Assembly: GCA_002189035.1 (NCBI GenBank)
Contig: CM007989.1
Location: forward strand, 6,181,501 to 6,245,500
Origin: Utricularia gibba
Lineage: Eukaryota; Streptophyta; Magnoliopsida; Lamiales; Lentibulariaceae
DNA: 64,000 nt
Direction of reading: 5' to 3'
The notes under the pieces were generated by a model, which was not told the DNA's origin, did not search any database, and worked only from the letters and a program-made list of their open reading frames with translations. Both the position numbers and the translations under genes were made by a program. The stretch's first letter is position 1, and each line of letters begins with the position of its first letter. This document shows, piece after piece, positions 1-11,374 of the stretch.

Positions 1-1260
1 GGTCAGTGTACCACAAGAAGATAGCTTTCTTGAATGATACACTTGATGAGGATATCTATACTAAATAGTCTCAGAATTTGTCAAAAAGAGAGAAGAGGAC
101 AAAGTATATAAACTAAAAAAAGTAATGTATGATCTAAAACATGCACCCAGGGTATGAAACATATGCAATGATGAGTTTTTACTGAAAGTTGGTTTTGCTA
201 AATCACATGGAGATTATACCTTGTATTGTAAAGAAGAAAAAGAGGAATCAATGTTTGAAAGCATCTATGTAAATGACATTCTCATAATTAGAGAAAATGA
301 GATGTTGGTGGATCACTTGAAAAATGTTTGAAACATGAATTTGATATGACCGATCTAGGTTTGATTATCCATTTTTTGAGAATGGAAGTTCAATAGATAA
401 AAGAGAAAGAAATATACATATCTCAAAGAAGATATAGTTTGAAACTTCTAGAAAAATATTCAATATGGTAAAAACCAATACAGCCAGAACATCTATGAAC
501 TATAAAGAAACTTTCGAATCATGCAAAAACGAAAAAAACAATGATCATAAACTTTATAAAAGCCTAGTGGGAAGTTTGATCTATTTATCTCATACAAGAC
601 TAGATCTTTTTCACATGGTGAATATCCTATCTAAATAAATGGCAAAACCAAATGTAGCACATCTTACAGCAACAAAAAGGGTCCTCAGTTATGTCAAGAA
701 AACTATAGATATGGGAATTCTCTATGAATATTCAAAAAAGAAGATCAAAATATGACCTTGGAAACATATTTAGATAGTAATTACAGTTGAAATGAATATT
801 CAAAGAGTACAATGGACTATGTGTTTTACCTCAATAATTGTCTTATTGCTTGGTACACGAAGAAGCAATTAGTGGTAGCACAATCTATAGTATAGGCAAA
901 ATATATTTCTACATGCCATGTTGCTAACCATACTATCTAGATAAGACAAAGTCTTTTGAATCTAGATTTTGAGCAAAAGGAACCAACACCTCTATATGTG
1001 GATAACCCTAGTAATGATTGTCATTGCAAATATCCTACACATTTTGAAGAGCAAAACACATTTGGATTAAATTTCATATGATATGAGAGTATGTGAAGTG
1101 AGGGATGTGAAACTCATCTTTGTGGGGTGTGGAAAACAAAGAGAAGATGCTCTCAGTAAACCATTGGGAAAATCAGAACTTGAGAAATTCAAAATAGAGG
1201 CCAAGCTTATAGATCTAAAAGAATTCAACCAAAGCTCATAGTCTGACGATAAGAGGAGTA
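1..1260 (+). mobile_element. Ty1/copia relic: end of reverse transcriptase and RNase H
   Basis: Translated in shifting plus-strand frames, this stretch reads as the end of a copia polyprotein. AFLND..LDEDIY near 30-60 is the start of the RT palm. A YVDDI-like segment lies near 265-290, followed by a VDHLKK / FDMTDLG segment at about 308-360. LIYLSHTRLDL near 580-610 is the RT/RNase H linker, and RNase H-like pieces continue to about 1,240. Many stops and frameshifts show it is long dead. It is cut by the window's left edge, and I found no LTR on the right. Confidence 0.8.
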
Positions 1261-1985
1261 AAGGAGACAATCGTTCAACTTGTGAAGAAAATGAGAAGAG
1301 CGACATGTTGGCATGAGTAGCCATATCTTAGTAATTATAGTGAGCTTTAGTAGAGAGACAGCTCATTAATCTTGAATGCTTAGCCCTCGCCCTTGTGTAA
1401 AAGAAAAAGGCATAACTAGGATAAAAAAAAAGAAGCTATACAATAGTATCTATGAAGGTGGGAAAATTACATTAAAAGACAATTAAATAATTCAAGGTCA
1501 TTGACAATTAACTAAAATGGTAAATCAACACACAATATCAACTTCTTAGATGAATTCCAAACAACACAGGATGTGATCAAAGTGCCAATAACTCTCGAAA
1601 ACTTATTTCCACGTTTATTCATCAATAGTGGAGTTACAATAGTGAATAAGAAAAAAAAGGTGACTCAAAATCAGTTTGTGACGAACTTCATGTAATAGAA
1701 GATTTGTATAATGTGAGTTGCGAAAAATATATAAATGTTGTAAAAAATAGGTTGAGGGAATATGGTTTTTGTGGGTTCTTACCTATACAAATTTATAGTA
1801 GAGTAAACCTATTTACACTTTCTTTATTCATAACCATTGATATTTATTCTTGCTCCTTCATGTAATAATTTTCACATCAAGTATTTGTTGGATTTATTTG
1901 AGTCAAAGCTTTAGGATTGGTTGTGAAGTAGAAGTGTTGGATTAGGGCCGATTTGTGATGATGGCCCAAGTCCTAAACTATCTCT
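1261..1985. other. AT-rich spacer, no gene seen
   Basis: Degenerate DNA downstream of the copia relic. I see no open frame with recognisable coding character and no clear terminal repeat. Confidence 0.5.
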
Positions 1986-2065
1986 TACTTTCATGACCAA
2001 TGTTTTCTCCTCTCATTTCCTCCTTCCGATTACCGAGATGCCCTAATATTAATTTTCATTAGATT
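1985..2065. repeat. Dispersed repeat shared with about 10,495-10,575
   Basis: A stretch of about 75 bp (CTCATTTCC-TCTTCC-ATTA-CGAGATG, then TTAATTTTCATTAGATTC) recurs near 10,500-10,575 with a handful of differences. Both copies lie just beyond the 3' end of a minus-strand copia C-terminal coding remnant. The simplest reading is that they are pieces of the same LTR or 3' flank of one copia family. Confidence 0.55.
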
Positions 2066-2339
2066 CAACAATCCACCTGTGATGAGCAAAGGAAGATGAT
2101 CGGAAGCAAAAATAGACTTTAGTTTCATAGACTTCTTTCTTCAATTCTCTTCTTTATTTATTTCTAGTAGGGAAGAATTTAGAAAACTTACAAATCAATC
2201 CTTTGCCTTTACTAGGTTTGGCATCTGTCAAGAAATTTATGTGATTTTAAGTTTTAATAGAAGGATGTCATTGATAATCCTTGATCAAATGCCCCACTTT
2301 TTCTTGAAATAGATAGAATTGCTTATGGTATAAGACCTT

Positions 2340-2600
2340 GGTCATGAATTATGCTAATTGTCTCTTGTTAGAAACATACTTAAGCTTGATTTTCTTTTCT
2401 TTGATATAATTTCTGATCATGTGGAATTTTATTTGAATATGCATGGTTTTTCCAAAGAAAGTAGGGTTATTTCCTATCATGATAACAGAATTTTTGTCTA
2501 AGAAGATAGTCATAGATTGTGTCGATTTTAAGATCCAGATTTTTGAATATCTTACAAATCCATATTGTGTGATTTGATATAGTTGAAGCCGCAAATGGAT
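2340..2600 (-). mobile_element. Copia polyprotein C-terminal remnant
   Basis: On the minus strand, the translation around 2,500-2,360 reads NPTFFGKTMHIQIKFHMIR, the typical RNase H/C-terminal region of copia polyproteins (N-P-x-FHxRTKHIxIxYHxIR). The homologous segment of a second copy sits at about 11,375-11,560. Only this short piece is legible, and the flanks are decayed. Confidence 0.65.
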
Positions 2601-3100
2601 TCAGCTTAAGAAGAGAATTAGGTAATAAAACTTTGTTTCTTATTTGATAAATGAAAATTTTTGAATATCGTTGTAATAAAATCAAAATTTCATATTAAAT
2701 AAATTTATAATCCCTAATCCTCACAAAATACATATTAAACACAAAATGTAAAGTGGAATTCGGGGTTGATCACAAGAAACTGGTGCTTGCAAAGTATTTT
2801 AGCAGATGTAAAATTTAGAATAAACACTATTCTTAGTCTAAGTTCAAATTAATAATGGTAGGTAAGTTCAATTTGAAAAATCAAATCTCAACATGAAAGG
2901 TAACAAATACTGATTCTAATACAAAGTAATACTAAGATGCCTCAAGGGTATGCAGGTGATGTGGTGCTAAGATGCCTAATTTAATTTACCATATTTCTAT
3001 ACTTACAACTTCAAACAACCTAAGTCTACATAGGTCATTCATCATGTTTTCGACTAACATAGTCTCCAATATCATCACCAACTTTATAATTAAGTTTATC
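2601..3100. other. AT-rich spacer, no gene seen
   Basis: No coding signal or structured repeat is visible before the 31-bp tandem repeat that begins at 3,101. Confidence 0.5.
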
Positions 3101-3162
3101 CACATGCAAAGTATATACAACTAGGTCTACCCACATGCAAAGTATATACAACTAGGTTTACC
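3101..3162. repeat. Two-copy 31-bp tandem repeat
   Basis: The unit CACATGCAAAGTATATACAA plus CTAGGTYTACC occurs twice head to tail, at 3,101-3,131 and 3,132-3,162, with about one mismatch. This is a recent local duplication in noncoding DNA. Confidence 0.85.
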
Positions 3163-3204
3163 CAGTTCTACTGGTTCTATCTTGAACTAATACCTATTGT
3201 CGCG

Positions 3205-3960
3205 CCTTGATTTGTTGGTCAATGATGCGTGTCGTTTCCACAACAAATTTTAATATTTTTAGAACTCGTAAAACACAAAAGCGTAGTATGGGTGTCGAAT
3301 GCAGGGAGTTGTTTTTTTGAGTGAAAGGTGAGGTACACTGAATACAACTATCACGATTTATAAACGATTTTCGCAGTAAAGGTGTGAGAAATGTAAATGA
3401 TAAAGCTTGAGTAAGGGAATAAGAGGGGTTTTGAATAGACAACTGAAATAAACGTAAATGATGAACCTTAAATAAAGTGAATATTCCTGGGTATGAAATC
3501 CTGTCCAGCTATATTCGTTGTGTCTTCACTCTTCTCTAGTCTTCTCGAGTACTCGGTTATAGGAGTAAGGAATTGTCTACCCTCCCTTACACTCTCTTGC
3601 AAGAAGGCACGGGAATAGCCCGATGTTGCTCCTCCTTGAACGAACGTGAGAATAAGAGGTCCTGCCAGCGTACCCTCACAGCCGAATTGTGCGCGTATGC
3701 CCGAGTGTTGCCAATGACCCAATGAGTCTAGATACGAGGTCACTACCTGTCCATTGATCCTGAGGTATGGCCACAGACAAAACGCAGTCTTCCTCCTGCC
3801 AAAGGGGAGTGAGTTGGTGCTTTCCACCTTGCTCCTCTCCAAAACTCGCGGGTAGTGATCAGCTAACCATGAATCTTAAATAAGGGCACTGTTACAGAAA
3901 GACTACAATATAGTCGCGCGAAGACATACGAAACCCGTTTGGATTCAAAGAAGAGATGAA
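3205..3960 (-). repeat. LTR-element noncoding repeat, copy A
   Basis: This block shares an ordered series of blocks with 6,733-7,430: GTGTCGTTTCC-CAACAAATTTTA, AAACACAAA-AAGCGTAGTATG, GTTATAGGAGTAAGGAAT-GTCTAC, AAGGAGGCACGGGAAT, CGAATTGTGCGC, and GTTACAGAAAGACT-CAA. Copy B lies downstream of a minus-strand Athila-like ORF, so the repeat is probably terminal or internal noncoding sequence of that element family. The orientation is taken from copy B. The short open frames inside (for example 3,468-3,842) follow the repeat and show no domain. Confidence 0.6.
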
Positions 3961-5280
3961 TATAAGCTAGCGAAACATAGATTTAGGGGTGTTCCAACCT
4001 AGAAACGGAAGGTTCTAGCCGCAAACAACCATACAAACTAAAGGAAACGAAAACAAAGTTCTATAGAGAAACTAGAGGAAAATCCTCTAGAGAGAAAAAC
4101 AAAAGACTATAACTAAACTGAAGTAAAAACTTGACATCCGAACAGAACTGAGGTGAACTATTTTGTCTGAGATTTCGTGTCCTTGTGGTTCTGCTAAACT
4201 TGAGATGACTTGCAAGCAAACGTCTGCTTTGGTACTAGTACGCTAATGATGTCGCCTATCAAAGACTCTCGTGTTCCGCATGTCAAGGCTCATGATTAGG
4301 CGTCTGTAGTCTTCCGGAAATCAAGGTAATGTCAGCCTAGAAAGATCCAATTTGCCGCCATCTGATGCTCTCTTTCTCTCACTTCTTGCCACGTGTGCGC
4401 CTCTAGAAAAACTCAAATAAAATTAATAAAATTATTAGATAAAATACAAGATTTAGGATAATTACCCTAAAATAGATAAAAACCTAAATCTTCTATTATA
4501 GACTCCTAATTAGACATTCCTAATCACAATTAAGCATAAAAACAACCTAAGAAATAGTAAGAAAATGACACTTAACAGTCTATCTCTAAATCAAGCATCT
4601 AAGTTATAAAAAGCTATTTATTTCCCCTCTTAGGCATACTCAAGGAATGATAGAAACAAATGCTCACAAACAATAACCAATTATATTATAAACCTTAACC
4701 CCAAATCAACATTCTATACCTGAAGGCATTTCTAAGGTTTAACTACTCATGTTTGGAAAATAAAAAAAGATTTCATAGTCATTAACTGAAGGAAATATCC
4801 CTAACATTATTAAACAAACAGTTAACGAAAGTCAAACGCTTAGTAAACTAAGCAAATAAAGTGTTTTGTTTCCATCTACTACTGTTCACGGCATGGAACA
4901 GTAGCACTGACTAGGTTCTTGGGCTTGTTCTTTAGGATGAGAGTTTTCTTTGTGATAATCTCCTCCTTCTTTCTAATTCGGCATAATAGTGCATTTCGTC
5001 TTCTCTTTTACGCTATCTGAGTCTTCTAGTTGGCTGCTTGCACAAATTTTCTATTTTCTCCTTGATTTCATAACTTAGCTGTTGGACTAAACAAAAACTT
5101 AATAACATGGAATGGGCTAAATCCAGGGATTTAGCACCTTAACGCACAAAATCGCACCATACTCTAAATTCTAATAAAATACTAAAAACCATAAGATAAA
5201 TACTTAAAACATGATTAAAAACCGTAATTTTCTTATCATAAAAATAAGAAAACTTGTGTGTTATCATTACTATTCTAGCA
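3961..5280. other. Repeat-derived spacer, no gene seen
   Basis: Noncoding, AT-rich. It probably continues the relic to its left. Near 4,878 a short hairpin (CTACTGTTC, 7-nt loop, GAACAGTAG) is visible. There is no coding signal. Confidence 0.45.
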
Positions 5281-5560
5281 AATGCACATCCACTTAACAC
5301 TAAAAGTTATCCACTAGTAGATTTCATATCAAATTTATCACTTGCATAATCACTGTCACAATATACTTAAAAACATGGAAACATACCTTTGAATAAATGA
5401 GACCCAAGTTACTTTTTTTATTCAGATATTTTTGAATTCGGGACTCATCATAAACTATCATAGCAATTTAATAGTGAAGGCAATATCCGATCTAGTAGCA
5501 ATCAAATACATGATGGAAACAATAAGCTTGCAATAGATATTTGCATCTATTTTCTATCAT
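5280..5560 (-). mobile_element. Copia RT/RNase H fragment
   Basis: Minus-strand translation gives YLIATRSDIAFTIK and, further on, CDSDYASDKFDMKSTSG. These match the copia linker (YL-ATRPDI) and the RNase H core (SDSDYAGD-DRKSTSGY). Stops and a frameshift separate them, and neither side extends far, so this is an isolated dead fragment. Confidence 0.75.
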
Positions 5561-6653
5561 TCTGTTAGTGTATGTAATTTAGAGACAATCAACTCATTGG
5601 TAAATCTTATTTTTTGATATTTACTTTGAATTATGATCAAATTTATATCATTGATAGAATCCTTTACTTGATCTATGTGCTATAGAAATTATGATGAGAT
5701 CATAATATGAGAGTCTTTAAGCATTTATGTTCAAGTTAAAAATTTCCTGATTAGAGTATTTGTGAAATGAGGATATCACAAATACGGATAAGCTGGCACA
5801 CATTGAGTTCCCTAAACTGTTTAGGCAAGGGTTCTCACAATAGATGTAATGAGATTACTAAAACCAATGTGTGGGTGTCGATTAGAGAATCGATTCACTA
5901 GATGACTCGTCTTCGAGATGATATTATGGGAAGCTAACCAAGTGTCAGTAGCAAGATCTCGAATATGACAGCCGTGTAAATAAGCTTAGACTTGAGGTCA
6001 ACAAAGTTATATTGATCTTATGCTCGCATTTTTGCTCATTACTAATGGGAGTCTAATCATTGCTTGCCTAATATGGATGAGAAGAAATGTGACTCTTTAA
6101 GATTGAAGATAGTTGATTGATCAAAAATCATTCATCACTCATGTTAGCTATGAGATCTTATCTCAAATAATTGTATCAAAGCCCTAACAGTAAGTCCTGG
6201 GTCCAAGGTAATGACACTCGAAATATTTGAGTAGGTCATTGAGTGTTAGTTCTTAAATGCAATTATAAGTTCAATACATCAAAAAGACACACACCCATGT
6301 TCTGCTATTGAATGAGATATAAGTATAATAAAAGTTGTTCATTGCATGATGGCTAATCATGGAAAGGCTCAATCAGTTCACTTGATTATTCTTACATCTT
6401 GGGGATCATGATATGTTGCTAGATATCACTCATGATCGACAATGATGGATTTGATTAATTAAGAGTTAATTCATAAATCCATTATTACGACCTAGATTGA
6501 AGAAAACTATAGGGTCATACACAATAGTGGAGTCACTCATCGATATAAAATAAAATGACACAATTACATGAGATTTAATAGGTAAAGTGGAGAAATTAAA
6601 TAGAAAGTTATTTTGAGATTAATTTTGATTAAACTCAAAATAAAAGATATGAT
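5561..6653. other. Repeat-like noncoding DNA, no gene seen
   Basis: Moderate-complexity sequence without open frames. It may be LTR or leader sequence of a decayed retroelement, but I found no PBS, PPT or second copy in this window. Confidence 0.4.
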
Positions 6654-6732
6654 TAGAGATAAAAGTTGGGCTGGGCCGGGCTGGCCCGATCCTATTTCAG
6701 AGGGCCTCACCGAGTTTTGGGCTAGGGCTGGT
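6654..6732 (+). mobile_element. Truncated 5' end of an Ac/Ds-type hAT element
   Basis: It starts TAGAGATAAAAGTTGGGC and then follows the first 75-80 bp of the intact hAT element at 9,472 (CCTATTT-AGAGGGCCTC and GGCTAGGGCTGG shared). The match stops where repeat copy B begins (GTGTGTCGTTTCC), so the element was truncated or interrupted by that retroelement. Confidence 0.75.
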
Positions 6733-7430
6733 GTTGTGTGTCGTTTCCTCAACAAATTTTAAATGTATAAAACGTAAAACACAAAAAAGCGTAGTATGAA
6801 TATCGATCTCAAAGAGTTGTTTTTCGTGAAAAATATTTTGTAAGAAACTTCCACAAAATGTCACGGTTTTGTAAAAGGGGGTTTGTGAAATGAAGAAATA
6901 AAAGTTACAACCTAAGTGATGGGTCTTGACTACGGGACACAGTTCCTGGGAATAGCATTCCATCTCCTTCCTTTGTCGATCCTCGCCTCGATTTTCACTG
7001 ATTTCTTCTGAATAGCTAGTTATAGGAGTAAGGAATAGTCTACTCTTCCTTACACTTTGATTGACAAGGAGGCACGGGAATTAACTCATGTGATTCCCCC
7101 TTGGACGATCAAGAAGATAAGAGGATTGTCGTCGATTGCCTTCAAAATCGAATTGTGCGCATGTGCCCAGCTGTTGCCAATTGCCAATGGCAGGCTTGAG
7201 GTCACAACCTGTCGACTATCGCGGTACCTAGGCCACAAACAATCCGCTACTTCCCTCGAACCGGTAGGGTTGGAGTTAGTGCTCTTCATCTTGATTTTCA
7301 CCAAAATCCATGAGGAGTGGCATGCTACTCATGACCCTAACTAGGAGTCGTTACAGAAAGACTGCAACAAAATGCGTAGAAGTATGCAAAATCCAAAATG
7401 AATTTAGCAAAGAACCGAGTATATTGCTCA
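6733..7430 (-). repeat. LTR-element noncoding repeat, copy B
   Basis: Diverged second copy of the repeat at 3,205-3,960, with the same order of conserved blocks. It lies on the 3' side of the minus-strand Athila-like ORF at 8.5-10.2 kb, consistent with being the 3' noncoding part or LTR of that element. Its outer border abuts the truncated hAT end at about 6,732. Confidence 0.6.
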
Positions 7431-8515
7431 AGACTTGAAAGGAAACTTTATCTACTCTCAGAAACTAAAGAGTTTTAACCCAAAAGAGCCATGAAAAAAA
7501 AACAAAAAATGGAAGCTAAGTGTTCTTCCTCCTTGGAGGGAGGAAGAACTCAAAAGTTTTAAGTACAAAGAGGAAAAATGTCAAAAGCCTAAAGTTGAAA
7601 AGTCCAAAAATGAGTCCTTCCCATCATTTATTTTGTCTTGCGTACGCCACTAGCTTTTCTTTGCGTGCAAGTTAGCGTTGAATCATTAGTGCAGATTCTG
7701 ACATGCCGTAATATAGAGGCCTTGACCAATATCAATCTTCCACCCACAATTGTTCCAAGTCGCATACAACGCACGAAAAGTCAGGGACTAACCTCCTGCA
7801 ATACTCCTTTTAACACTCTACAATTACTTCAATTATTTTCCTATTCTTCAATCAAATTAAGGCAAGCAACTCAAATTCGCATGCATTAGATAAAGACTTG
7901 ACCAATGACTACTTATACACTAGCATCATCAAGGTAAAAACAGCAAAGAACATATACTATAATGACTCAATACCTTTTTCTCTCTTTTTTTTTTTCAGAT
8001 AGAGGTCCCCGCTTTGGGAAAGAATATTTGGATTACGAAACCTCATGTGTGGTGTTAACCACGATTTCGCCAAACATCCTTACCTTTGGCACCCCTTGTA
8101 TTTTTTTTTTCTTTTTTTTCATATATTATTATTATTATTTTCAATCTAAGTCTTATCACTATTGGAGCAGCAAAAATTTATTCACAACATAATATATACA
8201 AGGATTGAAAATGTAATCATAGTCACGGTATAATCTTTCCTAAAACATGCAACAAGGAAATAATCATGGTCAATCCTAAAATTCTAGCTTGATACCTAGA
8301 AAGAAAAATAATTGAAGTATTTTCTTACAGCAAGGAATTTATGAACCTAAACATGATCAATCCTAAAATTCTAGTCTTATTCATGGAATCAAATGTACTT
8401 GAGGAGCATAATGGGGATTTTTCACAAACAAAAACAAAAAAAAAATTCAAAACATAAGCATGAAAACAGAAAAAAATTCAACATAAAATAACAAAAAATA
8501 AAATGAGACGTAAAC
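7431..8515 (-). mobile_element. Noncoding 3' region of an Athila-like element
   Basis: There are no open frames with coding character. The minus strand just beyond the ORF remnant reads AAGTGTGGGGGAGG (near 8,515-8,530), a block I associate from memory with the region after the coding part of Athila-type gypsy elements. Long T runs lie at 7,985-8,000 and 8,100-8,120. Confidence 0.45.
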
Positions 8516-8529
8516 TCCTCCCCCACACT

Positions 8530-10207
8530 TAATTTTGAGGATGTCATTATCATCAAGTGCAGCGCAGGATACCTTAGTCATGGGGCATTTCAGACTGTGA
8601 AGCAGTAGCCATGAGAGTGTCTAGTTTCGTGGAAATCGCAGAAACTTGTTCCAGGAGACTTTGAATAGCTAGTAGTAGGATATGTTTGGTGGGGCTTGAT
8701 GGTGCAGTGCTCAAAAGAATGTCTGTTGGTGCATCATAGGGATTTACAATTTAGGGGGGCATGGAAGTGATGGTACTCTTGATACCCGCTTGCACAAAAA
8801 CGGCCTTCCCCTCAACCTCCTTTAGGTAGCTACAAGAAAACAAGTCATCTAAATCCAAATAACGAAAATGATTGTCTACCTAAGTGGTCTGTTTTTCCAG
8901 GTTCACTTTCAAGTGTTGGGCAAGCTTGGTGATGAGAGAAGTGAAGGGGAGCATCCTCTCATTTTTTGCGGTGATGGAATGCATTTGAGTTGTAATCCAC
9001 CATCCTAAATTGATGAGAAGCTTCTTCATCATCGCCCATAGAAAGAACATGATCATCTTGGTAATGATGCTGGTGTCTTGTCGGGTTGCGCTTTAACAGC
9101 CTCCCAAATACCTGTTCAACACTAAAAGAGCAAGGGCCCTCAAGTAATGAGCCTTGAGTTTGCATACAGAATACGGGGGTTCATAGACCGAGATGGAAGC
9201 ATAGACATTCAGTACATTAAAATGCTCAGGATAATCACAAAATGCTTGGGAGGTAACGAGTAGTGGCTAAATCATATTCAGAAACAAAGCCTAAAGCCAC
9301 ATTAAAATCATTGATAGACATACGAAATTTTTTACCACCAAGGCGAAAAGGAATCAAGTCCTCAACAAGGGGATTACCAGCCACATCCTCAAACAAAAAA
9401 GTTGTATAAAATTCAAAAACAAGTTTGGGATATACCAACAAGCTAATTTTAGAAAATTTATGCCACTCAAGTAGAGATGAAAGTTGGGCCGAACCGAGAC
9501 GACCTGACCCTATTTTAGAGGGCCTCGTCATGTTTCGGCTAGGGCTGGGCTAAAGCCCGATTACATAAAAATATGATTAGCATGGCCCTAGCACGATTAT
9601 TCATTGGGCATATCATGTAATAAATAAAAAATTTTAAAAAATTATTAAACATTAATATACATTTTAATATTATTAAAATAATTTATAGAAAAAAATTTTA
9701 AATTATTAATTCATATTATCTATTCTAAAAATAAAATAATGCATATAAAATGAATTTTAATTATTAAAAATTAAAAATAATTATAATTATCATATACAAA
9801 AATCATATTTTTAAATTGGCCCTAGACCCATCGGGCTTTAAGGCCCAAAGCCCAATCGGACCTAAGGGCTTAAGGCTTCGGGCCAAAAAGCCCGACAATC
9901 TTTCGGGTCATCAATGTATAAGCCCAAGACTGATGTTTTTTAGGGCTGGGCCGGGCCGACCCATGGGCTTGGACTTTAACTTTCATCCCTACACTCAAGG
10001 GGAAGCATCAAATAAACGGTTAATATCAGTAAATAGATTCAGATGATCCAAAAAGAGTCGATTTTCTTTACTAACACCTGAGGAGATCGACCAGCATTTT
10101 ACGGCCTTGAGAAGGTTATCGACAAAGTGCTTCATATGTGGATACCATAGAGGTCTTCTCTTGTTGGCGGTTAGTGAACAACGGAATCCATTGAAAGGTA
10201 TTGTCAA
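8530..10207 (-). mobile_element. Athila-like 'plant transposon protein' ORF remnant, split by a hAT insertion
   Basis: On the minus strand, about 10,207-10,000 and 9,471-8,600 translate piecewise. After LEWHKFSK near 9,470 comes VYPKLVFEFYTTF, then PFRLGGKKFRMSINDFNVAL. This layout (a W-x-KF start, YPxLVxEFY, FRLGG-x-F) is that of the ORF1-like 'putative plant transposon protein' domain found with Athila-type Ty3/gypsy elements. The reading continues weakly to about 8,590. Frameshifts and stops show it is a pseudogene. The 520-bp hAT element at 9,472-9,991 sits inside this ORF. Confidence 0.65.
9472..9991 (+). mobile_element. Non-autonomous Ac/Ds-type hAT element, 520 bp, with 8-bp TSD
   Basis: The left end is TAGAGATGAAAGTTGGGCC. 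The right end, read inward on the other strand, is TAGGGATGAAAGTTAAAG. These are near-identical terminal inverted repeats of the Ac type ((T/C)AGGGATGAAA). Perfect 8-bp target site duplications CACTCAAG flank it at 9,464-9,471 and 9,992-9,999. The interior has GGGCC-rich subterminal arms and an AT-rich core with no transposase, so it would need an enzyme supplied in trans. Confidence 0.93.
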
Positions 10208-11370
10208 TATCTCTTTATCTTACGTATATCGTATTCTAAAATCTATGTTTGGGGTTTGTCGAAAATTTTTAAAATTTCGTTGCTTTTGTGACATGTGATG
10301 TCTAGGAGAAACCTTACACATTCCTCATAAAAGTATTGTTTTACTTCAGGTATAATAGATATAAAGGATCTTGTGTATATTATGTTAAGACACTTGTTTG
10401 TTTAAATGTCTTTTTCATGCCCTCAAGAATTATGTCATTAAGCTCAAATTTGTGAGTTTAAATATCTTTTTCAGTCTTTCTTTTTCTATGGTCCATGTCC
10501 TTTTAATTCTCATTTCCTTCTTCCAATTAGCGAGATGTGCCCTATCATTAATTTTCATTAGATTCAACAATGCCCAATAGCTTTCATACAAGATTATCAA
10601 TTGTGGACCACGTGAGTGATCAATAGATGTTTTACATTTCTCAGCGACATGAGTTAGAAGACTTATTCCAAGAAGTGGAGAGTGACATCTACTTTGATTC
10701 ATCACAGACCTGGTTCATGATAATTGAACATCCCACAAAATCAATTAGGTTCCATCAAGTATTTTTAAGAGATTTCGATTCAATTCTACTTTGATTCATT
10801 TTCTATCTGGTTTAGATAATATGCACTACTAAATAATAATGCAACACCCACAAACAATTAGAAATAAGCATAAAAATATATTATTTAAATTTATGTATTT
10901 TAATTAGAAACATAAATAAACTATTGAAAACTAATCCTCAATATTTCAAAACTGGATATCCACTATTTTCAAATATGGTGAAATTGATTCCTAATCTAAA
11001 ATCCTATTTTTTTCTAATTCCATTTATTACCAATACCAATCACTGACTACTACTCAACAATGTTGATGACACTCACTACATGATTGTTCGTCATCCAATC
11101 ATTCCACACCCTGAAAATGGAGAATGCTAATGACACTCAATGCATGATTTCCTATCTAGAAAGTTGACAAGTTGTTGGTAGCTTATGTAAATCAAATATC
11201 TTCGTTCATTATCCAATGCCATTTGCAATTCAACAAATGTTGGAGTTAAATTGAGTTTCTCTCTTTTTCTTCCTTTTCCAATAAAGCTTTCATTAGAGGT
11301 TTCAAATGAGCTACATCAGCATTAGTGAGGTTTGAAAACAAATCAACAAGTAAAAATCTCAATTCTCTAA
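10208..11370. other. Repeat-derived spacer, no gene seen
   Basis: It contains the second copy (about 10,495-10,575) of the block at 1,985-2,065, probably LTR or 3' flank of the minus-strand copia relic to its right. No coding sequence is seen. The 91-codon minus frame over 10,430-10,705 just follows this repeat. Confidence 0.45.
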
Positions 11371-11374
11371 ATGT

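Noticed and set aside
7057-7344. 95-codon plus frame and an opposing minus frame in repeat copy B
   Set aside because: The repeat is noncoding in both copies, and the frame is not preserved in copy A.
9816-10046. 76-codon frame across the right end of the hAT element
   Set aside because: It follows the GGGCC-rich subterminal arm and crosses the element boundary, so it cannot be a gene.
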